From NCBI RefSeq assembly GCF_005239225.2, contig NC_133302.1, positions 17,959,357 through 18,023,356 of the forward strand: a stretch of 64,000 bases of DNA, written 5' to 3'. The position numbers and the translations under genes are program-made. The stretch's first letter is position 1. Each line of letters begins with the position of its first letter. The notes below the pieces were generated by a model. The model was not told the origin of the DNA. It saw only the letters and a program-made list of their open reading frames with translations, and searched no databases. Origin of the DNA: Populus alba (lineage: Eukaryota > Streptophyta > Magnoliopsida > Malpighiales > Salicaceae). Shown here in pieces: positions 32,001 through 43,199 of the stretch.

Positions 32001-33203
32001 GTCTCAGCCTCCAAGCTTTACTGATTCCCAGTTCCCACTCATATATGCCAGCTTCATAAAGCTCTTTATGGTCTTAGACAAGCCCCCAGGGCCTGGTATA
32101 CTGAACTTCGCTCCTTCTTGCTATCTTATGGTTTTACAAATGCAGTTTCTGATGCTTCTCTGTTTATATATAATCACAATGCAAAGCTCATATATTTCCT
32201 GGTATACGTTGATGATTTAGTTGTCACTAGCAATGATACTTCTTCCATCAATAGCTTCATCGTAGCTATATTAACAAAATTCTCAGTAAAGGATCTCGGC
32301 CTACTATATTACTTCCTTGGTGTTGAAGTGCTTCCCATCCCTTCAGGTCTGTTTCTCTCACAACACAAATATATTTATGATCTCTTGGTTCGCACACGCA
32401 TAGAAGGTGCTTAAGCAGTTGGCACTCCTCTCATTACCACTAGCACTCTTGTTCTCAAATATGGTTCCCCTCCTGCAAATGCCACTGAATATAGAAGTGT
32501 TATTGGGGCATTGCAATACTTAAATCTAACTCGCCCAGATATATCCTTCGCTGTCAATAAGCTTTCTCAATTTCTGCATTTCCCCACTGAATCCCACTGG
32601 ATTGCCATTAAACATCTGCTGCGATATCTTAAAGACACTATCTTTTACGGTCTACATCTTCGCAAGCATCAAAATCCTTCCTTACATGCATTTTCTGATG
32701 CTAATTGGGCTGGAAATCTAGATGATCGAACTTCAACAATAGCTTATGTGATCTTTCTTGGTGGTAATCCTATCTCATGGAGTTCTAGGAAACAAAAATC
32801 TGTTGCACGGTCTTCCACAGAAGCTGAGTATAGGGTCATTGCTGCAACAGCTGCAAAACTTGCATGGATTCAATCTCTCCTAACAGAACTCCAATATACT
32901 CTCTCATGCACACCGGTTATCTATTGTGATAACATAGGTGCTAATTATGTATGTGCCAACCCAGTGTTTCACTCACGCATGAAGCATATTGCTATTGATT
33001 TTTACTTTGTTCGTGACAAAGTGGCTCACGGTTCTTTACGTGTCTCCCATGTTGCCACTGTTGATCAGCTAGCCGATACCCTGACAAAGCCTCTGTCCAG
33101 ACAACGTCTATCTTTATTAATGTCCAAGATTGGTATCTCCAATAGGAGCACCATCTTGCGGGGGCGTGTAAAGGATATACACAATCCACTCAATACAAGC
33201 TGA
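29030..33203 (+). pseudogene. copia gag-pol polyprotein, broken
   Basis: Domains in copia order are all recognisable. Gag starts at ATG 29030 (MADHNNS) and has a CCHC knuckle (CQFCDQQGHSAKQC) near 29890. The aspartic protease has LLDSAATNH (about 30010). Next come a GAG-pre-integrase motif WHKRLGHPS (about 30400) and integrase (SDGGGEF, then HTPQHNGVAER, 30770-30880). Reverse transcriptase has QMDIKNAFLHG (about 31950) and YVDD (about 32205). RNase H has DANWAG, SSTEAEY and YCDN up to the end. Breaks: TAG at 29162 where a Trp codon is expected, TAA at 31556, a one-base loss plus TGA near 31660, a frameshift near 32040, and TAA at 32412. The longest open run (29201-31558) covers gag through integrase. 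It is therefore a non-autonomous copy. Confidence 0.93.
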
Positions 33204-33406
33204 CTGGTTCAGCTTGTAAACCGGCAACAATAATTCAAAAGAGTCCCTTATCCTTTATCCTTAGCTGATGTAACAAATCTTCCTTAGTTGTTGCAACAAA
33301 CTCTGTAATCAGCAGCTAATGCAAAACGCATACCATGTATTTAAATAGTAACAAGAATACTGAATAAAGTATTAAAACAAATTATCTCAATTGATCTGTT
33401 TCTTTA
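33167..33406 (+). repeat. copia 3' LTR
   Basis: Matches 28720-28959 with seven mismatches. It is preceded by the polypurine-like CTTGCGGGGGCG and followed by the target duplication ATAAA. Confidence 0.95.
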
Positions 33407-34335
33407 ATAAAAGCCACTTCGACAAAGACAATTCGAAGAATTGTGTGCAGATTTTCTGGACAAGTAAGTGATCTTTGGGTTTAATAGCTGGTTATTTCTT
33501 ACACCATGCAAACCAGTAAATGATTTACAGGGTTCCTCTCCAATTCCCATGAAAACTCAGCAGGTGGCACCTGCAATCTATTATTTTGAAGGCTAAGAGG
33601 TCCAGTTCAAACTGAACTGAAAGATGCAAATCTTTCCTTCAAAGATATTAATGAGGTGATCCTTGTTGGTTGAGGATCTTGTGAGGAAAATGACTACAAA
33701 GGAACCTAATGTAATAGTCAATCCTAGTGAAATTTTTGCCCTTTGAGCTGCAATTCGGGTTGGTAGTTCAACAACTTATGTTTAGTGCTATATTTTCGGC
33801 TATTCAAAACAAAATTAGCTGTTTGAGCTTTGTAATTTTTGGCGGTGCTATCACATTTAAGTTTTACTTGTTTTTCTGCTAGTAGACTAAATTCATGATT
33901 TTTATTTCCACACGGCTGTTCTAGCTGGAGAAGTTGATGACTTGTGCTCTTAGATGTGACACCACTGTCTCCGAGGCTAAAAACTATAGGTGCAATGATG
34001 GCCAAAATCTTTCCAAGGAACACAACCATACCAACCTCCAAGACAAAGGTGTTTTTCACTGCTACAGATGGACAAACAATTGTGGAAACAAATGCCTACC
34101 AGGACGAGAGAGAATTTGTAAGGGATAGCAAATTTCTTGGAAGCTTCCTCCTGGAAGGTATCCCTGCTGCTTTGCTTGGAGTTCCACGGATAGAGGTGAA
34201 ATTTGATATTGATGCCAACGAAATTCTTTCTGTCACGGCTATTGATAAGGGAACAAGAAAGAAGCAGGACATCACCATAACTGGTACCAACACCCTACCT
34301 AGTGATGAGGTGTGAATTTGGCGAAAATGTTCTGA
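33407..34335 (+). pseudogene. plastid-type HSP70 pseudogene, 3' fragment
   Basis: This continues the HSP70 copy cut at 28719. Codons for FEELCADFLD lead to a donor at about 33464, and an intron runs to an acceptor near 33589 (an alternative AG is at 33530). Then come GPVQTELKDANLSFKDI and NEVILVG, followed by a frameshift and stops (EDLVRKMTTKEPNV in another frame). A second gap spans about 33770-33920. A long readable block from 33944 to 34315 has LLDVTPLS, IPRNTT, DGQTIVE, REFVRDSKFLGSF, GVPRIEVKFDIDAN, ILSVTAIDKG and KKQDITITG, ending at TGA 34313-34315. This is the substrate-binding domain of the chloroplast HSP70 class. Several frames and stops make it a pseudogene, and introns are retained. 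The C-terminal lid is missing. Confidence 0.85.
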
Positions 34336-34340
34336 TGACA

Positions 34341-34706
34341 TGATGCGGAACAATAAATAACAAGAATTAAAATAAAAAAAGAAAGAAGTGAAAGAAGAGG
34401 AAGAAAGGGGATTGGAGTATGCAAAGTCTGCAATTTTTCATTAATCATCAAAAGTCCCTTTCAAAATGAGAAAAGAACATATAAATAGTAAACCCAAAAT
34501 CATCCTGCTATTGGGCTCAGCCCATCAAATCAGACTGTTTAACATAAATAATAAAATAACAATAAGCAAGCGCAAATGGGCTAAATAAATAAAATAGGCC
34601 CAAATGGGCTTAGTCTCCCAACCAAATCATGACAGGTTGGGCCATCCTACGTCATCTTCGTCCATATACTCGTGTAATCTGCGGTGTGGGCCTGGTGGCC
34701 CCACCA
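34341..34706 (-). repeat. gypsy 3' LTR (left copy)
   Basis: On the plus strand it begins TGATGCGGAACAATAAATAA and ends GGTGGCCCCACCA. It is homologous to 37649-38026, which carries an extra AAAATAACAAT-type segment. A purine-rich stretch (CTCGAGAGAGT on the minus strand) borders it as a polypurine tract. Confidence 0.92.
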
Positions 34707-36296
34707 ACTCTCTCGAGGTTAGAGAAACTCGACATCACACCAAATTTCATCATAATAGTCAAAAATCTTAATGGAAAAATGACATATCTCTTTAACTGTT
34801 ATAGATGTATCATTAACCCAAGACACGTTATAGGGCTTGGGATGTGGAACAGACTTTAAGCCTAAGCGGGATACACTACCTGATGAAACTGCATTGATAC
34901 AACTACCACTGTCGATAATGATCTTACACCCTTTATCTCCATATTTAATGTAACTGTAAAATATAGCAGTCCTTCTCTAATTCTCAGTTCCTTTAGGTTG
35001 TGTTAAAGCACATCTAACCACACCTAACCTGGTTGTCTTGATTTGAGTGGATATAAACCTAACACATCCTAGCAAGTTAAACTCAACATCCTCATCATTT
35101 AGATCTAGAAAATCATCGGGATTGAGTTCATATACCTTATCATCACAATTATCATCTTCACCTATATCCTCTTGCCCCTTGATGAACAAAGCTTTATTAG
35201 GGCAGCTAAAGGAAATATGACCAAAACCCTGACACTTAAAACACTGAATTCTTGAAGTTCTAGGTGCTTCATGAAAAATACCCTTACCTTTATCTTCTCT
35301 AGGTATCGGGGAAATCAAAGGATTTGGTTTACAGGGTGGGGCACCTAATATGGAATTATTACTACTAGGTTGAGATCTAAAAGGGGTACTACCAGTGTCC
35401 TGACGTCTTGTCCACTGGCTTTTTGTGACCAAGTCATAATTTTGTACTAGGGTATAAACTTCATCAAGGGTGGAAACACCCCTAAGCACAACCTCTCATC
35501 TAAGGTCATTGTTTAAGCCTTTTTGAAATCTACTTAAGGTCATCACTCCATCATCCCTAACTGCACACCTCATCCTATACTCATCAAATTATGCCACATA
35601 TTCATTGGCAGACTTGCCTCCTTATCTCAGGTTATTCCACTGGTCCAAAAGATTTCCTCTATAAGAACGAGTCAAGTACTTTTCTTCTAACTTAGTGTTC
35701 ATTTCAACCCAATCAGTAATAAGGGGTTGACCTCTCCTAATCAAAGACTCTTCTACACTTTCCCAATAAAGCTGAGCGGTTCCACTAAGTTTTATCTTTG
35801 CAAATCTTACTCTTCTATTCTCAGATAGATTATACCAGCCAAAGAATTGATCCAAGTCACGGATCCATCTATCAAAAATCCACGGGTCAAGTTGACCCTT
35901 AAAAGTTGGGGCTTCTACCTTAATATGCCTCATGACTCGCTCATCAGGGTCATCATATTCGTGATGGCCCTGATTACGGTTGTACTGACGGTTCCTAGGA
36001 TGAACTGGTCTTTGACGATAGTCATTGGAACGCTCACTATCATTAGGGTCATCAAAGTCATTGTGACCCTGGTGTTGGTTTTGGTGGCGGTTCCTACGAG
36101 GAACTGGTCTTTGAGGATTTCTATGATTGTCATTTGAATGTTCACTCTCACTAAACTGTCTTATATGCAAAGTTTCTATAGACTCCATTCTCCCAGAAAG
36201 ATTGTTCATTTGATTGGACATGTTGCCCATTTCCGTTCGCATAAGTTGTAATTGTTCTTGAATATCTCTAAGAACATTACTGGAGTTCGGGTCCAT
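34707..36296 (-). pseudogene. gypsy gag and partial protease, broken
   Basis: Minus-strand gag starts at MDPNSSNVLRDIQ (ATG at 36296). It has an Arg/Asn/His-rich spacer with two related blocks (NRHQNQHQGH and NRQYNRNQGH), the retrotransposon gag core (FDRWIRDLDQFFGWYNLS), and then a CCHC knuckle CFKCQGFGHISFSC near 35250. Three in-frame stops lie between 35490 and 35624. Protease follows at about 34960-34720 with IIIDSGSCINAVSS, the catalytic DSG, and then GLKSVPHPKPYNVSW-type sequence. The frame ends at the left LTR, so pol is deleted. The gag-protease order and motifs are Ty3/gypsy type. Confidence 0.88.
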
Positions 36297-37632
36297 GGTA
36301 GCTGTGACTTCTAGATTGTGTATTAGACGACCACTGCGTAAATGCATGCAAAAAACTAATCCTGAGACTGAGATCACAAAATGACACTTGCAAGAAAAAC
36401 GCAAAATAAAATTATAGTTAATAATAATAAAATAAATAAATAAATAAAGAAAAATAATTTTTAAAATTTTTTATTATTATTATTATCTTGGAAACTAAGT
36501 AATGATAGATTAAACCAGGAAAAGTGCAAGCAAGCAGTGTAAGTCCTCTAAATGCACACAAGTAATCCAAACACAATGTTTCAATTTTCTTACTAATTTT
36601 AACCAAGCTCCACAATTAACTAAGAGAATCAGATCTTCAATGACTCAAAATTAAAGTAATTCAATTTAAAAATGGGCTATGTAATCTAGTTATTGGCAAG
36701 CACAAAGAATAATATTAATACTAAATACTGATTAACAAGTGTAAAAACATACCAGAATGATGATTTTCAATGGGTAAAAATTCTGACCGTATGATGTGGC
36801 AGTGAAGGATTACGTGGCAGCTAACATGGCAAGATATGCTGACAAGGTAAATGATGTGGTGGGTAGCGCTGACGTGGCAAGAACTGATGACGTGGCAAGA
36901 GCAGCTGACGTGGAAGGTGCCACTGATGCTCTGACGTGTCGCTGACGTGTCTAGGTTAATTATTTACCAACTTCTGTTTTCTTTCTCCTTGGCTTTTGTG
37001 ACCTGTTGCCTCTGCTGTCGGTGACGGCGCACAAAGCTTGCTGATTCTGATGGGGCTTCGTGATTCTGCTTGGGTCTGGCGGTGCGAGGGAAGAGGCGGT
37101 GGTGTTTGTGGTGTCGCTGCTGGACGAGGTCCTTTTGATCCGTTGTCGTTGATGAACGGTGGCGTTGTGGCTGGTGCTGCTACTAAGGGGTAGTTGATGG
37201 CGCTGCCTTTGCTGCTGGTGTTGCGACTGGGGGCGGCTGATGGCGCTGCCTTTGCTGCTATTTTAAACCCAAATCATTGCTGTTTGTGATGGGTGTTGTG
37301 GGTGGTGTTGGTGGTGGTTTTGTGTTGCTGAAGCCGAAGATCCACTGATGTCTCTTGCGGTGTCAATCTGGTGGTGCGAGATGGTGGCTGGATGGCAGAT
37401 CTGTTGCTGCGTGGATCTTGGTGTGACCGACGTTGATGCAGTGACAATTTTGACTTCGACGGCGGCGGAGAATATGAACAATGCCGATGAAGAATGTAGA
37501 TATGTTCTTCTTTTTTTTTTTCAGAACAGTAATGATTTTTTTTTTTAAGAACAATATGCTTTTTTTCCAGATTAATCTAGAGTTAAAAATAAACACATAG
37601 ATCGTTTAATTGTAAGAACAATTAAAAGTCGT

Positions 37633-37644
37633 GCTCTGATACCA
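37633..37644 (-). other. primer-binding site for initiator tRNA-Met
   Basis: GCTCTGATACCA on the plus strand reads TGGTATCAGAGC in element orientation, four bases inside the 5' LTR. Confidence 0.88.
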
Positions 37645-37648
37645 AATT

Positions 37649-38026
37649 TGATGCGAAACAATAAATAACAAGAATTAAAATAAGAAAAGAAAGAAGCTAA
37701 AGAAGAGGAAGAAAGGGGATTGGAGATATGCAAAGTCTATAATTTTTCATTAATCATCAAAAGTCCCTTTCAAAATGAGAAAAGAACATATAAATAGTAA
37801 ACCCTAAAACATCCTGCTATTGGGCTCGGCCTATCAAATCAGATTGTTTAACATAAATAATAAAATAACAATGAGCAGGCCCAAATGGGCTAAATAAATA
37901 AAATAACAATAAAATAGGCCCAAATGGGCTTAGTCTCCCAACTAAAGCGTGGCAGGCTGGGTCATCCTACGTCGTCTCCGTTCATATACTCGTGTAATCT
38001 GCGGTGTGGGTCTGGTGTCCCCACCA
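37649..38026 (-). repeat. gypsy 5' LTR (right copy)
   Basis: On the plus strand it begins TGATGCGAAACAATAAATAA and ends GGTGTCCCCACCA, followed by the target duplication TGACA. It is the upstream LTR in the element's own orientation. Confidence 0.92.
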
Positions 38027-38031
38027 TGACA

Positions 38032-38867
38032 TTCCAGTATTCAACAAATATGAGAAATAAGGAAGTCTACCATGTCACCCTTCAAGAAATAGCTGGCAGC
38101 AATGTCTTTTATGTGGACAAATAGCATGCTACTATTGGTCTAGAGAAAATATTGTATTATTGCAGTACAATATATGTTTTTATTGAAATATTACAATCGG
38201 TATTAAAATCATGATTTTTTGTAATTTCATCCGATTTTACTGATTTCAACCTGATTTTATTAATTTTCGAGCACATTAATCATATATTAACTCATAAAAT
38301 TATACTTTCTCTTTGTAAGAGCTGGGGTGAGAAGAGTGCATGATTTCTATGATTTAGTTTAGACATTCTATGTTCTAGTGTCAACGGTGGACTATAGAAG
38401 GAACATGTTTTTGATGGTCAGGAGCCCCATGTGATGAAGCTGCTTGCATTAATTTTCTTAGAGCACCGTATAATTTTCAACCTGTGTGTTTGCTGCCACT
38501 GAACTTCTCTATCAAACTTGGAAATACCCTGCAAGTTGGGCAAGAAATCGGGGACTGCTTGACATTTTAATAACGAGTTACGTGCCAATTGGGGAAGCTG
38601 TTATCATGCCTGAGAGGTCTTCTCTGTTTGAAAATTCACCATTGGGTCAAAGTTATCTGTTTGGAAATGAAATCGAAGTTATTGGTTTGTAAAACGATTG
38701 AGTTGGAGCGTGCTAAAATATTCTTCTGTTCAAGGAGCGCTGTGGCTGGTTAGAATGGCGACAACTCAAATTTGAAATATCTGCCAGTACTGAGGTTGCC
38801 CAAGTTGCATAGCTGAGAGATCGAGAGAACCCACGTTTATACAAGAATCCTGACTCTGTAAATAATA

Positions 38868-38919
<52 letters not shown>

Positions 38920-39413
38920 TGATGATTCTGCAAATATTAATCTGTAAAACATGCATGTGTGCTGATTGTTTGGTCTAGAATCATACTTTCATCTTCTACT
39001 GCCCCAATCCCTGTGGACCTGGTAAAACAATCTTTGAGCACAAAGTTGCAAGACCTCTGATCAGGAGTCTCTGGTTATCATGGCCAACGTACAAGAAGAA
39101 AGGCATCTCTATGATATTAGACAAACACGTGAGTCGATCTAAGCAGTTTTGAATTACATAGGTAGGTCTAGTAAATCTATGGCTACGTAGACGAAGGCCT
39201 TCTTTTGTTCCAAGAACAAGCCATTTTAACATAACAAAAAAGACCAAAGCAAGCCATTTTCAGTAGCAGAAGGCTGCTGCAGCTCAAGACCATGTAATTA
39301 TCAGTTCAAGTTAGAGATGAGAGCAAGCAGATCATATTATTCTGTCGAATAGATCTTTTAAACACTAGAACACACTCATTATGTGTACTTAACTCCATTT
39401 TGACGCTCCTGCG
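38032..39413. other. intergenic DNA, no gene recognised
   Basis: It contains a 68-codon open frame at 38486-38692 (contains SWARNRGLLDILITSYVP) that I cannot assign to any family; it may be a gene fragment. A TA microsatellite lies at 38863-38915. Nothing else is supported. Confidence 0.45.
38863..38915. repeat. TA microsatellite
   Basis: About 25 TA dinucleotides with one TT interruption. Confidence 0.95.
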
Positions 39414-39522
39414 CTACATGGCTCTGCCAACTAATGAGCAGAAGATTTGAGACAAGTACCTTTGACTGACACAAACGAAATTATAAGAGACTGAATCGAT
39501 GCTTCTAGAACTAGATGAGGGG

Positions 39523-40002
39523 CTAGAATCCAAAGAGAAGCCTGCAAGCATTAAAGATCTTGCCTCTGTTTTTCTTGGTGTTTCTTGCAGGTGGTAGATT
39601 TGCTTTGCCTTCATCAGCTATGAAATCACTTTGGTGGTGGATCCGGCAGTACCCTTGTGAAACTGAAGATGATCTGCTCATAGAAAACGCCCTTTTGATT
39701 GCACTCTCAAGTTTGGCTGGATTTTCTTTGTCAATCTTTAAACTACGAGAAGAAGCAGAACAGCTTCTGCTTAAAATCACCCCAAATATCTCTCCAACTT
39801 CTTCTTCTTCTCCCTTCTCTGGAAGAGAATCATGGTTTGCAGTGCACATGCTTTCATGAATCTCTGTAGTCACTCTGCGCTCTGAACTCTGGTTTGATGT
39901 AAGCCCAGGTGTTTGGTGCTCTGAAAGATCTACAGATCTTGATTTTGAGATGCTAACTTGTCTAATCTTTGAGTAACCATTCATTTTTTTTTCTTCCTTC
40001 AA
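39523..40002 (-). CDS. small serine-rich basic protein, function unknown
   Basis: This is a single-exon reading frame of 159 codons (MKEEKKMNGYSK...). A second Met at codon 7 gives the alternative start MNGYSKIRQ. It looks real: codon composition is even, the sequence is not low in complexity, and it has recognisable plant-type blocks, namely SKSRSVDLS near the N-terminus, a Glu-rich GEEEEVGEIFG, then AIKRAFSMSRSSSVSQGYCR with IHHQSD, and a C-terminal basic KKNRGKIFNACRLLFGF. The SRSVD and RSSSVS stretches resemble phosphorylation-type motifs. I associate the AFSM-RSSSVS-GYCRIH block with a plant-specific family of uncharacterised proteins, but cannot name a member. No signal peptide or membrane segment is seen. 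A TATA-like GCATAAATACATG lies on the minus strand about 150 bases upstream (near 40150). Confidence 0.75.
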   Translation of the reverse strand: MKEEKKMNGYSKIRQVSISKSRSVDLSEHQTPGLTSNQSSERRVTTEIHESMCTANHDSLPEKGEEEEVGEIFGVILSRSCSASSRSLKIDKENPAKLESAIKRAFSMSRSSSVSQGYCRIHHQSDFIADEGKANLPPARNTKKNRGKIFNACRLLFGF

Positions 40003-40651
40003 CCTTGATCAGGCTTGTGGATAACGTGCAGTACTGGTGTGGAAGAGTTTAAAAGTAAGAGTACAGAAAATAAGTGGTGTTTTTTGAAGGTGCCTCAATG
40101 ATGGGGCATGGGTGCCAAGAGAGATGAGGTCAGACAATGACATGCATGTATTTATGCAAGATTCTGACGCTAGGTTAAATGTGATTCTCCACAAAAGTAG
40201 AAACTCTCATTAATTTCCTCTGGAGATTGAAATTCTTTGAATATTTGTTAGCTGGCATGCTGAAGCCCTACCATGTCAAGGTTGGTAGCTTGTGTCTTGA
40301 AAGTTGGCACCCTCGCTGGGAAAATGTCGAGTCTGATTAGCCAATTCAGAGGCTCCATTTTAACACATCCTGTACCCCACAGGACAGGCCAGCAGACAGC
40401 ATTTGACATTGTTGTAACATGTAGGGCCTTGAATTATATCAGCTAGTAGAAGCTAAACACTCGAGTAGGTAGCTAGAACACACAGATGAACGCACTGATA
40501 CAGAGGGATTGAATGGGATAATAAGAAAAAAACTCCTTAATTCCTCGGGTCTCAGGTTCTGGGGCATCTGTGTTCAATCAACCCCATTGATAGAATCATT
40601 TTAAGCTTTGATTCTGGTAGTCATCGAATTCTTCTAAATATACTGGTTGTA

Positions 40652-40653
<2 letters not shown>

Positions 40654-40702
<49 letters not shown>
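40654..40702. repeat. compound TA/GA microsatellite
   Basis: A run of TA dinucleotides is followed directly by about ten GA dinucleotides. Confidence 0.95.
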
Positions 40703-41084
40703 TGTAAGAATGGATGTGCAGAGATGCCTGTGCAAGAAGATGAATTTCCTGCAAGTGCTGATGCAAAAAATTCCTGGAGCACAGTGCCAAGTTTCAGCAG
40801 TTGAAGCGTCTCCGATCTTTAGATTTGACATGCGCTAGATTTTCTTGGAGTTTCGAACAATGTCACGGGACATCAACGTTGAAATCTGCAAATATGATCA
40901 GAACATGATCACTGTTTTCCATTTGAGTGCCTTGAAATCTGGCGAGGAAGAGACAAAAGTAAAGTGGCCAGGTGGTCACATGACTGTAATTAGAAGCTTT
41001 GTTCAAATGTCAAGAGTTGTTGAAAAAGGACGGCAAGCATTTAAAGATAATGCGAGTGCTTGAAGTTTCAACTATGGTATTTTT

Positions 41085-42850
41085 CCACTACTCTTTTTCA
41101 TAAAAAAAATATGCTAATAAAAAAACTAATTTTTAAATTATATATAGTATTGTAATAGTAATTGTTTTTTAAAATATTTTTTATTTAAAAATATATTAAA
41201 ATAATATTTTTTTAAAAATTTATTTTTAATATCAATATGACAAAATAATATAATAATATTAAATTATTAATTTAAAATAAAAATAACACATAAAAAAACA
41301 AATAGAGGATTAGGGTAGGTAGCTCACAATTTATGGTGCGAGTCGTTGCCATCTTGACCGCCAACTAGCAAGAATTCTGCAACATTTATGCTGATAGGGA
41401 CAGTGATATTATTTTGTCATCGTCGCAACTATCTTAGCAATTAAGTTATGATTGTTTTTATGTTTTAAAAAAAAATAATTTTTTTATTTTAAATTTAATT
41501 TTTTTATATATTTTTAGATTATTTTAATATATCGATATTAAAAATAATTTTAAATAAAAAACATTTTAAAAAATAACTAAAATCATAAAACAGAAACTTA
41601 ACATATAAGTAACCAGGATTCCTTCTCTAACTAGAATGATTTTGGAGTTTTTTTTATTAAAAAAAAGTTGTGTAACAAAAAATATAATAAGACAATTTTA
41701 AAATAGCACATTTTTAAAATAGATGTTATATGCATCTTGTTTGTTAAACTGTATTATTTTTTTTAATAAGTTTTTATATATATTATTTCTCTTTTTTTTT
41801 ATTGTACTTTAAAAAAAACTCCATTAGACAAGCTTGCTTACTTAATTACATGGTATAATCTCTCAAACATTTCACGGCATTATATTTTTGTTTATGGGTC
41901 TAATACTTACCACATAATCCAAAGGAATGAATCCCTTAGCTTGGATAACGACAAATGTTACCAAAGTTATTATGCTTCACTTTTATTAATTTGAGTTTAC
42001 ATGGTTTAATTTAAAATAATATTATTTTTTAATAATATTTAAAAAGTTAAAATATTTCTTTTTAAATTATAAAAAAATAAATTAATTTTAATTTTGATCG
42101 AATCACATATTAATCCATTGGATTAACTTGGTCTAATCAGATTAATTTCTACTTAGTTTTGGATTAACTTGGTCTAATCAGATTAATTTCTACTTAGTTT
42201 TTCTAATGACGGGTTTTAAATTAAATCAACTTGCTGGGCTAATCATATTTAATAACATTGTGTGTTACTATCTTTCCCAATTATTATTTAGCATTTTCAT
42301 CTTAGGAGATATTGTGAAATAAAAAAATCATGTAAAAGTATTGATAGCACAAAATGTCTGAGAGTATAATAATTATTATTTTTTTAAAGTGATTTTTTAT
42401 TTGAAAATATATTAAAATATATAGTTTAAAAAAATTATTTTTACCATCATCATATCAAAATAATTTTTAAATATAAAAAATCAATTTTTAAATTTTTTTT
42501 AATCTATCTTCATTTTATCGCAATCCAAAATGGAGGCTAAATAACATGTTTATGGTTATGGTTAAAAGGGGGGGAAATAAAGTGGATTTGGTACACAGAA
42601 CTTGGACCTGGAATTCAAATTGTTTCTTTTCTTGACATAGGGATAAGTTTTGAATTCAATTTCGTTTACCTATCTGAATTATTTAAAATTTTAATAGATT
42701 GTTTTTTAAAATATTATTAATTTAAAAATATATTAAAATAATATTTTTTTATTTTAAAAAAATTATTTTTAATACCATTACATTAAAATAATCTAAAAAT
42801 ACTAAAAAAAAAATTTATAAAAAAAATTAAAAATTTTAAAATATAAAAAC
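41085..42850. repeat. group of MITE-like AT-rich repeats
   Basis: At least four diverged copies lie near 41090-41300, 41445-41600 (opposite orientation), 42365-42510 and 42690-42850. Each has the TATTTAAAAATATATTAAAA core with a TTTTTAATATCAATA-type centre. Confidence 0.55.
42120..42201. repeat. perfect 41-bp tandem duplication
   Basis: Two adjacent identical copies of a unit starting GGATTAACTTGGTCTAATCA. Confidence 0.85.
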
Positions 42851-43199
42851 AAAGAACCTATTAACGTGTTACCCTTTAGGCGGGACATGACAAGCCTAGG
42901 CCCAGGGACATATGGCACAGAGCTACCACCTTCGCGACTGCAAGTTGTTCCTCTTGGTTGGTGAATGAATTTACTACCTATTAAATTAAAGTTATTACTG
43001 CACTACAAATCTAACACTTGTAACCGGTCGTAAGTTTTTCAAATAAATATCTATTTTATATAATAAAATTATGGCATTCTCCTTGAATGCATCAAAATTG
43101 GACGATATCATATACTTTTTTTTTTTTATGTTAAGTGTATAAATCTTTATCTTTTTCTTTGTAGAATTTGGTTTATTTTTATATTATTTTTTAAATTAA

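Larger units (their letters stand above)
28720..33406 (+). mobile_element. Ty1/copia LTR retrotransposon, degenerate
   Basis: This is a complete-length element: 240-bp LTRs (TG...TA ends), tRNA-Met primer site, gag-pol remnants, purine-rich tract CTTGCGGGGGCG before the 3' LTR, and 5-bp target duplications ATAAA at 28715-28719 and 33407-33411. The two LTRs differ at seven positions by eye (about 3 percent), so the insertion is old enough to have decayed but not ancient. It landed in an exon of an HSP70 pseudogene. It cannot make its own proteins because the reading frame is broken in at least five places. Confidence 0.95.
34341..38026 (-). mobile_element. Ty3/gypsy-derived gag-protease element, deleted
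   Basis: This is a 3.7-kb LTR element on the minus strand with target duplication TGACA (34336-34340 and 38027-38031). The LTRs are 34341-34706 and 37649-38026. A tRNA-Met primer site lies next to the right-hand (5') LTR. It contains gag and the first part of protease but no reverse transcriptase, RNase H or integrase; protease runs straight into the left LTR. The LTRs differ in length and at many positions, so it is older than the copia copy nearby. It can only ever have moved with enzymes supplied by another element. Confidence 0.9.

Noticed and set aside
33724..34353. minus-strand frames over the HSP70 fragment
   Set aside because: Antisense to clearly readable HSP70 codons on the plus strand.
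38486..38692. 68-codon plus frame
   Set aside because: Reads smoothly but I recognise no family and see no splice context; not called as a gene.
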